This document shows positions 27,106 through 36,500 of a stretch of DNA of 64,000 nucleotides, piece after piece. The notes beneath the pieces were generated by a model. It was not told the DNA's origin and did no database searches. It saw nothing but the letters and a program-made list of their open reading frames with translations. Every line of letters starts with the position of its first letter. Within the stretch, counting starts at the first letter, position 1. Location: assembly GCF_002165305.2 (NCBI RefSeq), contig NZ_CP032286.1, forward strand, positions 372,001 to 436,000, in the 5' to 3' direction. The stretch is from Acinetobacter sp. WCHA55. GTDB lineage: Bacteria > Pseudomonadota > Gammaproteobacteria > Pseudomonadales > Moraxellaceae. The position numbers and the translations under genes were made by a program.

Positions 27106-29679
27106 TTACTTCTTCTTACGTTTCAAACGCTTCTTCGCTTGTTCAGCAGCCACTTTGTCTAGCGTGTCTTTCAGCTCTTCATCGCTGAAAGTGGTGATGT
27201 GTTGCAACATTTGTAGTGTGACATCATCTAGTACCAAGTTGGCATATTGTGCAACGTTTTGGAAGTTCTCATCAAACACAATCGCGTTGTCTGAGTTGGT
27301 GCTGATATAACCCTGTTGCGTGAGCACTTTAATAAAGCTCTGGAACAAGGCTTTATCAAAGAATTCTGGTGAATTGAACTCATATAGGACAGACAAACGC
27401 TGACCCACCAAATGACTGAGCTCTTCCACTTGACGCGCTGAAATATTCCCAGAACCACGCTGTGTAATTAACGCAAGCGTCATGTAGTAACGCTCAAGAC
27501 TCTGCATGACTGGCGCTGCCAATACCACCAACTGGTTATGATCTTCACTGTTTGGAGCAGGGGAAATCAAGTGGCCTTCGGCATCTTCAGAAATCAGTTT
27601 GGCTTGAATCAAACCATCTACATAGGCACAGATTTGATCTTTGAGTTCAGCATCTTCCCATTTTAAAAACAATTCTGCTTTTAAGAATGGATAGAGCGTG
27701 CGAATCACATTGATTAAATCACCTCGGCCAATGGTTCCATTGTGTTCAACCAAAGCGGCAACGAGTGATGGCAATACAAAGGCATGCAAAATGTTATTAC
27801 GGAAGTAGGTTAGCAGTACCGCTTGATTGTCCGCAATTGCAATAATGTCGCCCAGTACGTGATTGACACGTTTGATCAGTTTCAGCTTTAAACCATAAGC
27901 AATGATTTCTTTACCTGATAATGGTGTGACCAAGAGGCGCTCATCATAAGGAAGTGTGGTCAACAACTTGCGATAGGTATCAAGCTGTTTGATACAGATT
28001 TCTTCATCAAGCGTATGCTTCTCAGTGGCCAATAGAACCAAAGACAGTAATGAAACAGGGTTCACCACAGCGGCACGGTTAATATTTTCTAAAATCGCAT
28101 GTGCAGAACTATTTACAGCATCAGAGACTTCTTGCGGAATCGGATCATCATTTTTAGCAATTTGTACATTCTCAGCGCCATGCTTTTTCAGCATGTCATC
28201 TAAGAAGACTGGTTCGCCAAAGTTGAGATGGACTTTCCCAAAAATACGTTCAATTTTGCGTAAAGTTTGCAGAATCCCAAAGACAGATTCAGCTTCTTTC
28301 GGTTTACCGTTCATCTCACCAACGTAGGTTGCACCTTCCATCAAGCGTTCATAGCCGATATAGGTCGGAACAAAGACAATCGGTTTGGCACGACCACGCA
28401 AGTGACTGTGCACTGTCATGGCCAACATGCCTGTCTTCGGTGGTAGCAGACGACCTGTACGTGAACGACCACCTTCGATGAAGTATTCTAAAGGCGTGTT
28501 ACGCGACAAAATACTGTATAGGTATTCTTTAAAGACCGAAGTATAGAGTGCGTTACCGCGGAAGGTACGGCGAATAAAGAATGCACCGCCACCACGTAAA
28601 ATTTGCCCAACAAATGGCATATTCAGGTTATCGCCCGCGGCAATATAAGGCACCATCAAACCACGGTTATACACAACATAAGACAGCAGTAAATAGTCGA
28701 TATGGCTGCGGTGACATGGGGTATACACAATTTCATAATCTTTTGCCAACTCACGAACCGTATTGAAGTTATGGACTTCAACCCCGTCATAGAGCTGCGT
28801 CCATAAACGTGCTAGCGCCATTTCAGCAAAACGGATGGTGGAATGTGAATAGTCCGATACGATTTCATTGACATAACCAATGGCACGACGCTCTGCATCC
28901 AACATGCTAATTTTGCCGCGGATACTTTCACGACGAATGGCATCTTGTACATCATTGGCTTTAATCAAAGAATGCATCACGTTGCGGCGATCTGAAAGGT
29001 CAGGGCCGAGTACTGCTTCACGGTGTGCATCGAGCTGATTATTTAGGGTATTTAGAATATACGTTGCAGGCGATAAGTTCGGATAGGTGGTTTTTGCAAA
29101 GTCAATTAAAGCACGTAAAGACTGACTTTCATGGAACTCTAAAAATGACTGGCGACCATGTAAACCAATATTCATCAGCTGTTTCACTGTACTTGGTGTC
29201 GCCCAAGTGTCAGTAAATAACAATTTAAACCAAGAGTCTTCTTTATCTGGTGAACGCCCCCAAAGCACTGTCACGGGGACAAGTTCAACGTCTAAGTCGG
29301 GTTGTTTTTCTAAAGCTTCCACCAAACGTAAAAGACGTGGTGGAAAGGTGTGGGATGGAGCGTTAAGTAAATTATTTTCATCGTTATGTTGTAGAAACAC
29401 GATTGATGCTTTTTCTTGATGTGTACCCAAGACTAAAGGGTCTAGTGCAGGAGCGAGCTTTAAACGACGCGTTTCACCATCCACCAACAGCGCATTGCTG
29501 CGTGAGTGATTTTGAAGCACATAACAGACAATTTTTTTTGGATGGCCTGAAGCTGCAGAGTCAGCATCGGTTGCTGTCGGTTCTGTTGGAACCTCACCCA
29601 ATACATGTGGGGTTACGATGAGGTCAAGAAGCTTACTTGAAAGCTTTCTATACATTTGACCAAAGCCACTTTTGGACAT
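27106..29679 (-). CDS. plsB: Glycerol-3-phosphate 1-O-acyltransferase PlsB
   Basis: 857 aa inner-membrane-associated enzyme that makes 1-acyl-glycerol-3-phosphate, the first step of phospholipid synthesis. The acyltransferase motifs are present: HRSHIDYLLLSY (HX4D), GGGAFFIRRTF, FIEGGRSRTGRLLPPKTG and a later IVFVPTYIGYERL block. Length matches E. coli PlsB (807 aa) with a longer C-terminus ending in a Lys-rich tail. The ATG at 29679 has AGGAG 5 nt upstream; the in-frame GTG at 29685 touches that ribosome site and is rejected. Confidence 0.96.
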   Translation of the reverse strand: MSKSGFGQMYRKLSSKLLDLIVTPHVLGEVPTEPTATDADSAASGHPKKIVCYVLQNHSRSNALLVDGETRRLKLAPALDPLVLGTHQEKASIVFLQHNDENNLLNAPSHTFPPRLLRLVEALEKQPDLDVELVPVTVLWGRSPDKEDSWFKLLFTDTWATPSTVKQLMNIGLHGRQSFLEFHESQSLRALIDFAKTTYPNLSPATYILNTLNNQLDAHREAVLGPDLSDRRNVMHSLIKANDVQDAIRRESIRGKISMLDAERRAIGYVNEIVSDYSHSTIRFAEMALARLWTQLYDGVEVHNFNTVRELAKDYEIVYTPCHRSHIDYLLLSYVVYNRGLMVPYIAAGDNLNMPFVGQILRGGGAFFIRRTFRGNALYTSVFKEYLYSILSRNTPLEYFIEGGRSRTGRLLPPKTGMLAMTVHSHLRGRAKPIVFVPTYIGYERLMEGATYVGEMNGKPKEAESVFGILQTLRKIERIFGKVHLNFGEPVFLDDMLKKHGAENVQIAKNDDPIPQEVSDAVNSSAHAILENINRAAVVNPVSLLSLVLLATEKHTLDEEICIKQLDTYRKLLTTLPYDERLLVTPLSGKEIIAYGLKLKLIKRVNHVLGDIIAIADNQAVLLTYFRNNILHAFVLPSLVAALVEHNGTIGRGDLINVIRTLYPFLKAELFLKWEDAELKDQICAYVDGLIQAKLISEDAEGHLISPAPNSEDHNQLVVLAAPVMQSLERYYMTLALITQRGSGNISARQVEELSHLVGQRLSVLYEFNSPEFFDKALFQSFIKVLTQQGYISTNSDNAIVFDENFQNVAQYANLVLDDVTLQMLQHITTFSDEELKDTLDKVAAEQAKKRLKRKKK

Positions 29680-29971
29680 ATACACTCCTGCTTAAATGAC
29701 CAATCCCGCAGTTTGTCTGAAGGGGTATTTATTTTGCGTAATTGTAAACATAAACCGTATGTCATTTCCTGACAAATTTGTTTTATATGGTGAATTTTAT
29801 CGTTAAAAATCGTATTTTTAGTCGGAAATAACGAAAAAAACTGATGACAACTCAGTCAAGTAATCTATAGGGTTTTAGTCTGAATTTATGGCAAAATAGA
29901 ATTTATGCTCTATATATGATACCTGTCACTTTACATAAATATTGGGTATCTCACCATTAAGTAGGTTGTTT

Positions 29972-30844
29972 ATGAATGCTTTAACCCAAGAGTTGGTTGA
30001 ATTACTGAGCCTCGAAAGAATTGAGGAAAATATCTTTCGTGGACAAAGCCGTAATTTGGTTGGGAAGCGTGTTTTTGGTGGACAAGTCTTAGGTCAGGCC
30101 CTGCGTGCGGCATCATATACCACAGACCGCCCGGCCCATTCTTTACATGCGTACTTTTTGTTTGGTGGCGATGTGAACGCACCGATTATCTATGAAGTCG
30201 ATCGGATTCGAGATGGGCGTAGTTTTGTCAGTCGCCAAGTACGCGCGATTCAGCATGGTAAAACCATTTTTATGTGCATGGTGTCTTTTGCTGACAATGA
30301 AGAAGGGCTAAATTATCAAATCGGTGAGCCTGAGTATCCAGCACCAGAGTCTTTAAAGTCTGAGGCAGAACTGAAAAAGATGATGGTAGAATTTGTGCCC
30401 GAAAATGTGCGCGCAAGTTTTATGCGGGATCGTCACGTGGAAATTCGTCCCGTCAATCCACAAAATCCATATCAACCACAGCCTGAAGCGCCTGTCTATG
30501 CACACTATATTCGTACGCATGATCGCATTGCAACTGAGGTGGATGAGGTTTCGTTACATCAAGCGATTGCGGCATTCTATTCAGACTTTACCTTAATGAC
30601 TACGGCACTGCGTCCGCATGGTTTAAGCTATTTGTCTCCAAGTTTGCAGTGTGCAAGTATCGACCATGCTATGTATTTCCATAAACCATTTCGTGTAGAT
30701 GAGTTTATGCTATATGACATGGACGCCACAGTGAGTGCCAGTTCACGTGGTTTAAACTTTGGTCGGATGTGGCAAAACGGTGAGCTGGTGTGTAGTACTA
30801 CGCAAGAAGGTTTGATTCGGCTCCGTGAAATCGAAGCCCAATAA
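29972..30844 (+). CDS. tesB: Acyl-CoA thioesterase II
   Basis: 290 aa double-hotdog thioesterase that hydrolyses medium and long acyl-CoA. FGGQVLGQAL in the N-terminal hotdog and the C-terminal block SLQCASIDHAMYFH (catalytic Asp region), SRGLNFGRMW and CSTTQEGLIR (Gln) match TesB. ATG 29972 with AGTAGG upstream; the in-frame TTG at 29942 is rejected. Divergent from plsB across 292 bp in which I find no convincing promoter pair. Confidence 0.95.
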   Translation: MNALTQELVELLSLERIEENIFRGQSRNLVGKRVFGGQVLGQALRAASYTTDRPAHSLHAYFLFGGDVNAPIIYEVDRIRDGRSFVSRQVRAIQHGKTIFMCMVSFADNEEGLNYQIGEPEYPAPESLKSEAELKKMMVEFVPENVRASFMRDRHVEIRPVNPQNPYQPQPEAPVYAHYIRTHDRIATEVDEVSLHQAIAAFYSDFTLMTTALRPHGLSYLSPSLQCASIDHAMYFHKPFRVDEFMLYDMDATVSASSRGLNFGRMWQNGELVCSTTQEGLIRLREIEAQ

Positions 30845-30859
30845 AGCTTGAGTATAAGA

Positions 30860-30891
30860 AAAAGCTGAGTGAAATGACTCAGCTTTTTTTA
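30860..30891 (+). terminator. Rho-independent terminator after tesB
   Basis: AAAGCTGAGT-GAAATG-ACTCAGCTTTTTTT hairpin. Confidence 0.9.
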
Positions 30892-31049
30892 TGACTGAAA
30901 GGTGGTCAGAGCTGAGCTACATTGTCATGGTCTCACCTTTGGTGATAGGCATATGGGGAAATGTGCAGTACTTGTGACAAAAAAATCCTCGATTCTAGCC
31001 AATTCACATGGCATAGTTTCTCAAAGAAATCTTTGAAAAGCATGAAGCT

Positions 31050-32309
31050 ATGAGCTTAAACACGCAAATTCTAATTGCAGCGATCTTCGGGGTCATCTTC
31101 GGGTTTGTTTTAAATCTATTTCCTGAAACCGCTTTTTTAGAAATGAGTTTGTATGGAATCGGGGTGATCAGCAGTGTTTTTATTGGTCTATTAAAAATGC
31201 TCCTGATTCCCCTCATTTTTAGCTCAATTGTGGTGGGAGTATCCAACTTACAAGCAGGCGGCCAGCTCTCCCGTGTTTGGAAAATTACGCTGGCATGCTG
31301 TGTCACCACCACGACTTTGGCTTTGATATTGGGTTTAAGTTGCGCGCATTTATTTGAAGTCGGCAAAGGGGTTGATATTGCCATGTTTCAAGATGCCATG
31401 GCCTCTCATCAAACTCCCGATACCCTCACGCCATCTTCTTTCTTCACCAACTTTATTCAAAATACGCTGATTAACCCGTTCAAAGCTTTTGCCGAAGGTA
31501 ATGTTTTAGCGGTGGTGGTTTTTGCATTGTTCATAGGTGTAGCGCTCGTCAAAGGGGGAGAAAAATTTCGTACGGTGCGTAAGCTCAGTCAACAGTTCTT
31601 TGACATCATGATGCTGATGATTGGGTGGGTGATGAAACTGGCACCACTGGGAATTTTTGCCTTACTCGCCAAATTGATTGCCACTGAAGACATTTCGGTA
31701 TTGAGCCGTTTGGCTGAGTTTGCGGCTGTGGTAACGGGCACCACCATTTTTCATGGTCTGGTGGTTTTGCCACTATTGCTGTGGATTTTTGGCAAGATGA
31801 ATCCGATCACCTTTTTTAAAGGCACGCGTGTGGCGTTAATTACTGCTTTTGCCACCAGTTCAAGCTCGGCGACTATGCCTTTATCATTGAAATGTGCGCA
31901 AGAAAATCTCGGTGTACGTCCGCAAACGGCGGGTTTTGTGATTCCATTGGGGACGCAGCTCAATATGGATGGTACTGCGCTGTATGAGGCGGCAGCGGCT
32001 TTGTTTATTGCCAACTTGATGGGACTCGATTTGACCTTGAGTCAACAGTTGGTGGTGTGTTTGACGGCGATGATTGCTTCTTTAGGTGCTCCGGGGATTC
32101 CGAGTGCAGGCATGGTCACCATGATTATGGTATTACAGTCTGTCGGGCTTCCTGCTGAAGCGATTGCGATTTTATTGCCGATTGATCGTTTACTGGATAC
32201 CGTGCGTACTGTGGTGAATGTACAAGGTGACATGATGATTAGTGTGGTGGTCGATCGACATACCCAAGATATGGATGCACCTTTACCGAATTTATCAAAT
32301 TCATCTTAA
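31050..32309 (+). CDS. Dicarboxylate/amino acid:cation symporter (DAACS family)
   Basis: 419 aa integral membrane protein with eight helices and two re-entrant loops. The conserved substrate-site motifs are all present: the Ser-rich loop ATSSSSATMPLS, NMDGTALY (helix 7, NMDGT), GIPSAGMV (hairpin 2) and DRLLDTVRTVVNVQGD (helix 8, with the Asp and Arg that select acidic substrates). It takes up glutamate, aspartate or C4-dicarboxylates with H+ or Na+. It stands alone with its own terminator. Which substrate (GltP, GltS or DctA-like) is not decided. Confidence 0.92.
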   Translation: MSLNTQILIAAIFGVIFGFVLNLFPETAFLEMSLYGIGVISSVFIGLLKMLLIPLIFSSIVVGVSNLQAGGQLSRVWKITLACCVTTTTLALILGLSCAHLFEVGKGVDIAMFQDAMASHQTPDTLTPSSFFTNFIQNTLINPFKAFAEGNVLAVVVFALFIGVALVKGGEKFRTVRKLSQQFFDIMMLMIGWVMKLAPLGIFALLAKLIATEDISVLSRLAEFAAVVTGTTIFHGLVVLPLLLWIFGKMNPITFFKGTRVALITAFATSSSSATMPLSLKCAQENLGVRPQTAGFVIPLGTQLNMDGTALYEAAAALFIANLMGLDLTLSQQLVVCLTAMIASLGAPGIPSAGMVTMIMVLQSVGLPAEAIAILLPIDRLLDTVRTVVNVQGDMMISVVVDRHTQDMDAPLPNLSNSS

Positions 32310-32324
32310 GTCTTGCTCTAGAAT

Positions 32325-32354
32325 AAAAAAGCAGCCGATTGAGCTGCTTTTTTT
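32325..32354. terminator. Bidirectional rho-independent terminator
   Basis: AAAAAAGCAGC-CGATTGA-GCTGCTTTTTTT between the symporter and the convergent metal-dependent hydrolase gene. Confidence 0.9.
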
Positions 32355-32364
32355 ATTTTGGAAT

Positions 32365-33309
32365 TTAAGCGACTTTGAGCATGGCACGTTTAGCTGCTGG
32401 GGATTGGTCTAAGTAGGTAATCGCATCTTCTGTTTTGGCTTCGTGTACAGGGTCATACCATGGCACCAAATAGCCGAACTGTTGTGACACTAACCAGAGC
32501 GGGCTTGGTAGTACTTGATGATTCCGCTTGGAAATAGAGAACCATTCACGCCAAATCCAAGGTTTAAACAGACTGGGTTGAATCGACTTAAAACGATCAT
32601 CTTGTTTCATAATCTGGGCTGCACCATCGACCCATAAACCGAGAACGGCAGCAATTACGACGAGACTCAAATAATAACGTGCAATATAGCCACCGCCTAA
32701 ATGTCTGTACAAATCAAATGCGACAGTACGGTGTTCAATTTCTTCTGCGCCGTGCCATTTCACTAAGTCTAGCATGGCAGGGTCTGCGCCCATTTTCTCC
32801 CATTCAGTGTTATATAGTGCATATTTGCCAAGCACGCAGGTCATGTGTTCCACCGTCGCAATAATGCCAAGTCGAAACAGATCCCACTGGTGTTCAAGTG
32901 CTTTGGGTACAGTTAGATCAAGGGGTTTATCGGCCAGTAATTTTCCAAATAAGAAATCCATCAATTCTAGATTACGGGAGACATCAATCTTTCTTTGGCT
33001 GAGATACTCTTTATTGGCTGAGTTGTGTGCTTGCGCATGCATGGCTTCTTGGCGGATAAAGGCTTGTACATCCTGCTTCAGCTTTTCATCACTAATTTGC
33101 GGTAAGACTTTGTTATAGAGGCGGCAGAACCAGAACTCGCCTGCAGGCAGGATCATATTAATTTCATTGATGAAATAGCTGGCAAAAGGTTGGTTGGGAA
33201 TCCAATCAATCGGACTGTCTTGCCACTCAAACTTAACTTTGCGGGGCTTAATGGTGTAGGCAATAGAGGAACGAATTTTGTTTTTTTTCAATCGAGACCA
33301 TAATTTCAT
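32365..33309 (-). CDS. Predicted metal-dependent hydrolase (COG3687 type)
   Basis: 314 aa. The ferritin-like, probably di-metal binding motifs are FIRQEAMHAQAHN (ExxH) and GAEEIEHRTVAFD (EExxH), with a further Glu in VEHMTCVLGKYA. One hydrophobic stretch near residue 215-235 could be a membrane contact. It corresponds to the family annotated as predicted metal-dependent hydrolase, whose reaction is not established. Often near SDR or acyl-CoA genes in Acinetobacter; here it is downstream of engB on the same strand but behind a terminator. Confidence 0.8.
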   Translation of the reverse strand: MKLWSRLKKNKIRSSIAYTIKPRKVKFEWQDSPIDWIPNQPFASYFINEINMILPAGEFWFCRLYNKVLPQISDEKLKQDVQAFIRQEAMHAQAHNSANKEYLSQRKIDVSRNLELMDFLFGKLLADKPLDLTVPKALEHQWDLFRLGIIATVEHMTCVLGKYALYNTEWEKMGADPAMLDLVKWHGAEEIEHRTVAFDLYRHLGGGYIARYYLSLVVIAAVLGLWVDGAAQIMKQDDRFKSIQPSLFKPWIWREWFSISKRNHQVLPSPLWLVSQQFGYLVPWYDPVHEAKTEDAITYLDQSPAAKRAMLKVA

Positions 33310-33365
33310 ATACTGACCTATTTTTATATGTGTTGAACTTTTTCACGAGCTGAATAAAGTCAGTA

Positions 33366-33404
33366 TAAAAAAAAGTCCCCGATCGCAATTAGCAATAGAG
33401 GACA
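33366..33404 (-). terminator. Rho-independent terminator of engB
   Basis: Read on the minus strand: GTCCTC...GGGGAC imperfect stem with inner TATTGC/TGCGAT pairing, followed by eight T. Confidence 0.65.
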
Positions 33405-33449
33405 CGTATACAGCAATAGATGATGCTTTTATCGAGTGGCGTTTAAAAG

Positions 33450-34310
33450 TTATGCCTCGGGCTGTGGTTTGGCCTGAGCATTGTCTTCAGCGTCAATATT
33501 CATATCGGCTTCAGTATCTTCATCGAATTCTTCTGCATCTAGCTCATCGGCTGTTGCATCTGGAATGCTGCTTAAGTCAAAGTGTTGGGCTTGATCTAAA
33601 GTAAAATTCAGGCGTCCACCCATCACACTTGCCAGTTCTTCTAGGCCTTGCTTGTTGAGGGAGGAGAACAATTGAATTGAGAAATCAAGTTTCATCTTTT
33701 TCAATTGGGCTTTAACTTCTTGTAATGCTTTAGAGGCAGGGCCACGGTTGAGTTTGTCGGACTTGGTCAGTAGCACATGCACAAACAATTTACGTGAATA
33801 TGCCCACTCCAACATCATCACGTCAAAGTGTTGTAGCGGATGACGAATATCCATCAATAAGACTAAGCCTTGTAAGCTTTTACGGTGAATCAGATAGTTT
33901 TCTAACTCTTTTTGCCATACGATTTTCATTGCTTCAGGCACAGCTGCATAACCATAGCCAGGTAAGTCGACCAGACGCTGGTCAGGATTACCTAGACTGA
34001 AAAAGTTAATCATCTGCGTGCGACCTGGTTTTTTCGAGGCACGAGCCAATTGCTTTTGGTTAGTTAAGGCATTGATAGCACTAGACTTACCTGCATTTGA
34101 ACGACCTGCAAAGGCAATTTCATAGCCTGTATCTTCAACGCAAAGATTGAGCTTCGGAGCACTCATTAAAAACTCTGCTTTACGCAACCAGTTGAGAGCG
34201 CGCACAGCATATTCAGTAACTGCAGAATCTACCTTTTTTTCATAGCTAATTTTTTGCTTTGGGGCAGCAGCAATCTTACTGTTTTTGGATTTTCCTCGGC
34301 TGTGGTGCAT
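33450..34310 (-). CDS. engB: Ribosome biogenesis GTP-binding protein EngB (YihA/YsxC)
   Basis: 286 aa essential GTPase for large-subunit assembly. G1 GRSNAGKSS, G2 region GRTQMINFF, G3 DLPGYGYA, G4 TKSDK. The usual length is about 200 aa; this one has a Lys-rich N-terminal extension of about 48 residues before FLMSAPKLNLC (where most family members begin) and a C-terminal acidic tail of about 40 residues rich in Asp/Glu. ATG 34310 is the only upstream start with a GAG-like ribosome site, but initiation nearer the core cannot be excluded. Confidence 0.92.
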   Translation of the reverse strand: MHHSRGKSKNSKIAAAPKQKISYEKKVDSAVTEYAVRALNWLRKAEFLMSAPKLNLCVEDTGYEIAFAGRSNAGKSSAINALTNQKQLARASKKPGRTQMINFFSLGNPDQRLVDLPGYGYAAVPEAMKIVWQKELENYLIHRKSLQGLVLLMDIRHPLQHFDVMMLEWAYSRKLFVHVLLTKSDKLNRGPASKALQEVKAQLKKMKLDFSIQLFSSLNKQGLEELASVMGGRLNFTLDQAQHFDLSSIPDATADELDAEEFDEDTEADMNIDAEDNAQAKPQPEA

Positions 34311-34413
34311 AACTCAACTTCAATTTATGATCTACAATCAGCCATTATAATAGAAGTCGGGCAGGCAATCGACCTTTGCAACATAAAGTCGGCAATCTTG
34401 TCGAGAAAAGATT

Positions 34414-34863
34414 TTAATCTACAAGATTGATTAGGCTAATCGGGGAGTGTGTTGCAAACTTATTCTGCGAAGAGGTACCAAGCACATCAGCTAGGGTGTA
34501 TTGGTCTAAGCTGTTGTAAAACTCATCTAAGGCATTATCTAAAATACCTTTCAGACCACAGTTAGAGCGGAGTACACAGGGCGGGCTATTACACTCAACA
34601 ATGTTTTGATCGGCTTGTAAAACCCGCACAATCTGTCCTAGTCTTAAATGTAGGGTTTCTGGGTTGAGTCGAATCCCACCACCACGACCGCGTGCGGTAA
34701 TAATCCATTGCTGCTTTGCCATAAAATGCACGATTTTCATCAAGTGATTTTCAGACACTTGAAGTGCTTGTGCCAGTTCTGCAATGGTATGTGGCAGCGC
34801 TTTCGGCTGAGAGACATACATCAGAATTCGCAAAGCATAATCTGTAAATTTATTGAGCTGCAT
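34414..34863 (-). CDS. nsrR: Rrf2-family nitric-oxide-sensing repressor NsrR
   Basis: 149 aa. The N-terminal winged helix begins MQLNKFTDYALRILMY. The three [Fe-S] Cys ligands occur as CNSPPCVLRSNC (C-x4-C-x5-C), the spacing seen in E. coli NsrR. NO destroys the cluster and relieves repression. It lies 88 bp downstream of hmp on the same strand, with a terminator in the gap, and two NsrR-type operators precede hmp. Rrf2 relatives such as IscR have a different Cys spacing, so NsrR is the best match. Confidence 0.9.
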   Translation of the reverse strand: MQLNKFTDYALRILMYVSQPKALPHTIAELAQALQVSENHLMKIVHFMAKQQWIITARGRGGGIRLNPETLHLRLGQIVRVLQADQNIVECNSPPCVLRSNCGLKGILDNALDEFYNSLDQYTLADVLGTSSQNKFATHSPISLINLVD

Positions 34864-34885
34864 GAGGGTATTAATCGTTGATAAG

Positions 34886-34926
34886 CAAAAAACAAAGGGC
34901 TAGTCTAGCATAACCTGACTAACCCT
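34886..34926 (-). terminator. Rho-independent terminator between hmp and nsrR
   Basis: Minus strand: AGGGTTAGTC and GACTAGCCCT pair with one wobble around an 11-nt loop, followed by TTGTTTTTT. Confidence 0.75.
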
Positions 34927-34951
34927 CTCTATTTTATGCCACTGGCATGGG

Positions 34952-36160
34952 TTAGTGATGGACACCACCTGTGCCAAAAGCTTCACTGTGAATATTTTCG
35001 GCAGGAACACCACGTGCAATCAGGGCTTTTTGTTGCTCTGCCATAAATGGCATTGGGCCGCATAAGTAGTAATCCGCTTCTACAGGTAGAATCGCGCTAT
35101 CGATAGTATTTAAATCAAGGCGACCCTTCGCATCATAATCTTGACCCAATACATCGCTTTGATGTGGGAACTCGTATGCAGTATAGGTGCTTAAACGTGG
35201 GTATTTGGCTTTTAAGTCATGAATGTGTTGTTTCATAGCATGCACTTGCTTGCTGCGGCAGGCGTGTATAAAAGTCACAGGCTCTGGCATATCCAAAGTC
35301 ACTAACTGATTCAGCATCGCTACCATAGGTGTGAGGCCAACACCACCACTAATAAAGACATTGCGCTTGTTTGGATCAATCAGGTAGAAGTTACCTGTTG
35401 GTGCAGATACTTCAATTTCAGCACCTTCAGCTAAACCATGCAGGGTATTTGACACCCAGCCTCCTGCCAAATCGCCTTTTTCGTCTTCGCGTTTGACCGA
35501 AATACGTAAATAATCTGCTTGAGGGCTAGTTGAAAGGGTGTATTGGCGTGGTTGTTTTAAACCAAGTTCCTCAACAAATACACGTACTGAAATGTACTGA
35601 CCCGCTTCATATTTTGGTAAATCACCACCATCAACAGGGGCAAGGTAGAACGACGTGATTTCTTCACTTTCAAGCACTTTTTTCGCGATTTTAAAGTTGC
35701 GCCAGCCTAACCAGCTCCCTTTGGTTTGTTGATGTTGCTCATAAATCGCTTTTTCAGTGTTAATGAATAAATCCGCCAATTGACCATACGCCGCAGCCCA
35801 AGCATCAATCAACGGATCTTCCATTGAAATACTTAAAACTTCACTAATCGAATGAAGGAGGTTTTCCCCAACAATATTGTAGTCGGGTGCTTGAATATTC
35901 AAGCTGACATGTTTGTGAGCAATTAGCTCAACCACAGGAAGCAATACTGAAGGGTCTTCAATGTTTTCTGCATAGGCCAACACTGCACCCGCCAAAGCTT
36001 GTGCTTGAGCACCACTGCGTTGATGGCCCATATTGAAAGTTTCTTTTAAATCAGGATTATTGCCTAACATACGGTTATAGAAATAACCTGTGAGTGCGAC
36101 ACCGTTTTCACGAAGGACGGGAACAGTTGCTTTTACAAGTTCAATTTGCTGCGGAGTCAT
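34952..36160 (-). CDS. hmp: Flavohaemoglobin, nitric oxide dioxygenase
   Basis: 402 aa. The globin domain (about residues 1-140) has the proximal His in AHKHVSLNI and starts MTPQQIELVKATVPVLRENG; the FAD domain has RQYTLS; the NAD domain has GGVGLTPM and the C-terminal SEAFG block. It turns NO and O2 into nitrate using NAD(P)H. ATG 36160 follows AGAGAG; an upstream in-frame start at 36232 would add 24 residues running through the operators. Two tandem NsrR boxes lie just upstream, so NsrR repression is the expected control. Confidence 0.96.
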   Translation of the reverse strand: MTPQQIELVKATVPVLRENGVALTGYFYNRMLGNNPDLKETFNMGHQRSGAQAQALAGAVLAYAENIEDPSVLLPVVELIAHKHVSLNIQAPDYNIVGENLLHSISEVLSISMEDPLIDAWAAAYGQLADLFINTEKAIYEQHQQTKGSWLGWRNFKIAKKVLESEEITSFYLAPVDGGDLPKYEAGQYISVRVFVEELGLKQPRQYTLSTSPQADYLRISVKREDEKGDLAGGWVSNTLHGLAEGAEIEVSAPTGNFYLIDPNKRNVFISGGVGLTPMVAMLNQLVTLDMPEPVTFIHACRSKQVHAMKQHIHDLKAKYPRLSTYTAYEFPHQSDVLGQDYDAKGRLDLNTIDSAILPVEADYYLCGPMPFMAEQQKALIARGVPAENIHSEAFGTGGVHH

Positions 36161-36187
36161 TTTTGATCTCTCTTGGCTATCATTTAT

Positions 36188-36210
36188 AAGATGTATTAAA
36201 AATACACCTT
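36188..36210. promoter_or_regulatory. NsrR operator, promoter-proximal copy
   Basis: AAGATGTATTA centre AAATACACCTT, an 11-1-11 imperfect palindrome close to the known NsrR consensus (AAGATGCATTT-n-AAATGCATCTT). It lies 28 bp upstream of the hmp start. Confidence 0.75.
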
Positions 36211-36212
36211 TA

Positions 36213-36235
36213 AAGATGTAATGTAAATACATCTT
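36213..36235. promoter_or_regulatory. NsrR operator, distal copy
   Basis: AAGATGTA...TACATCTT, an 11-1-11 palindrome with perfect 8-bp arms, 2 bp from the first box (25 bp centre to centre). From here to 36500 (about 260 bp, AT-rich) no gene can be supported. Confidence 0.75.
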
Positions 36236-36500
36236 TAAAGTAAAGGATAAAATATTTTCAGGTATATAATAAAAAATTTCGGTATGTTTATGAATTATTT
36301 AATATTTTTAGTATGTTGATTTTCTCCTTTTAGATCGTTCTTATTGCGGCTATAGGGATATTTTTATATTTCAAAGAAACATTATATGGAATTGCTGTTT
36401 CATTTAGTGTTTCTTTAACGGCTTAAATAGATTTTTTTTATTGTTGAGTGGTTGTGAAGCTTGAGGTATTAATTTATCAAGAGGTCTTTTTAACATTTGA

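Noticed and set aside
31004..31384. 126-residue minus-strand frame over the symporter start
   Set aside because: Antisense to a well-supported transporter; no motif.
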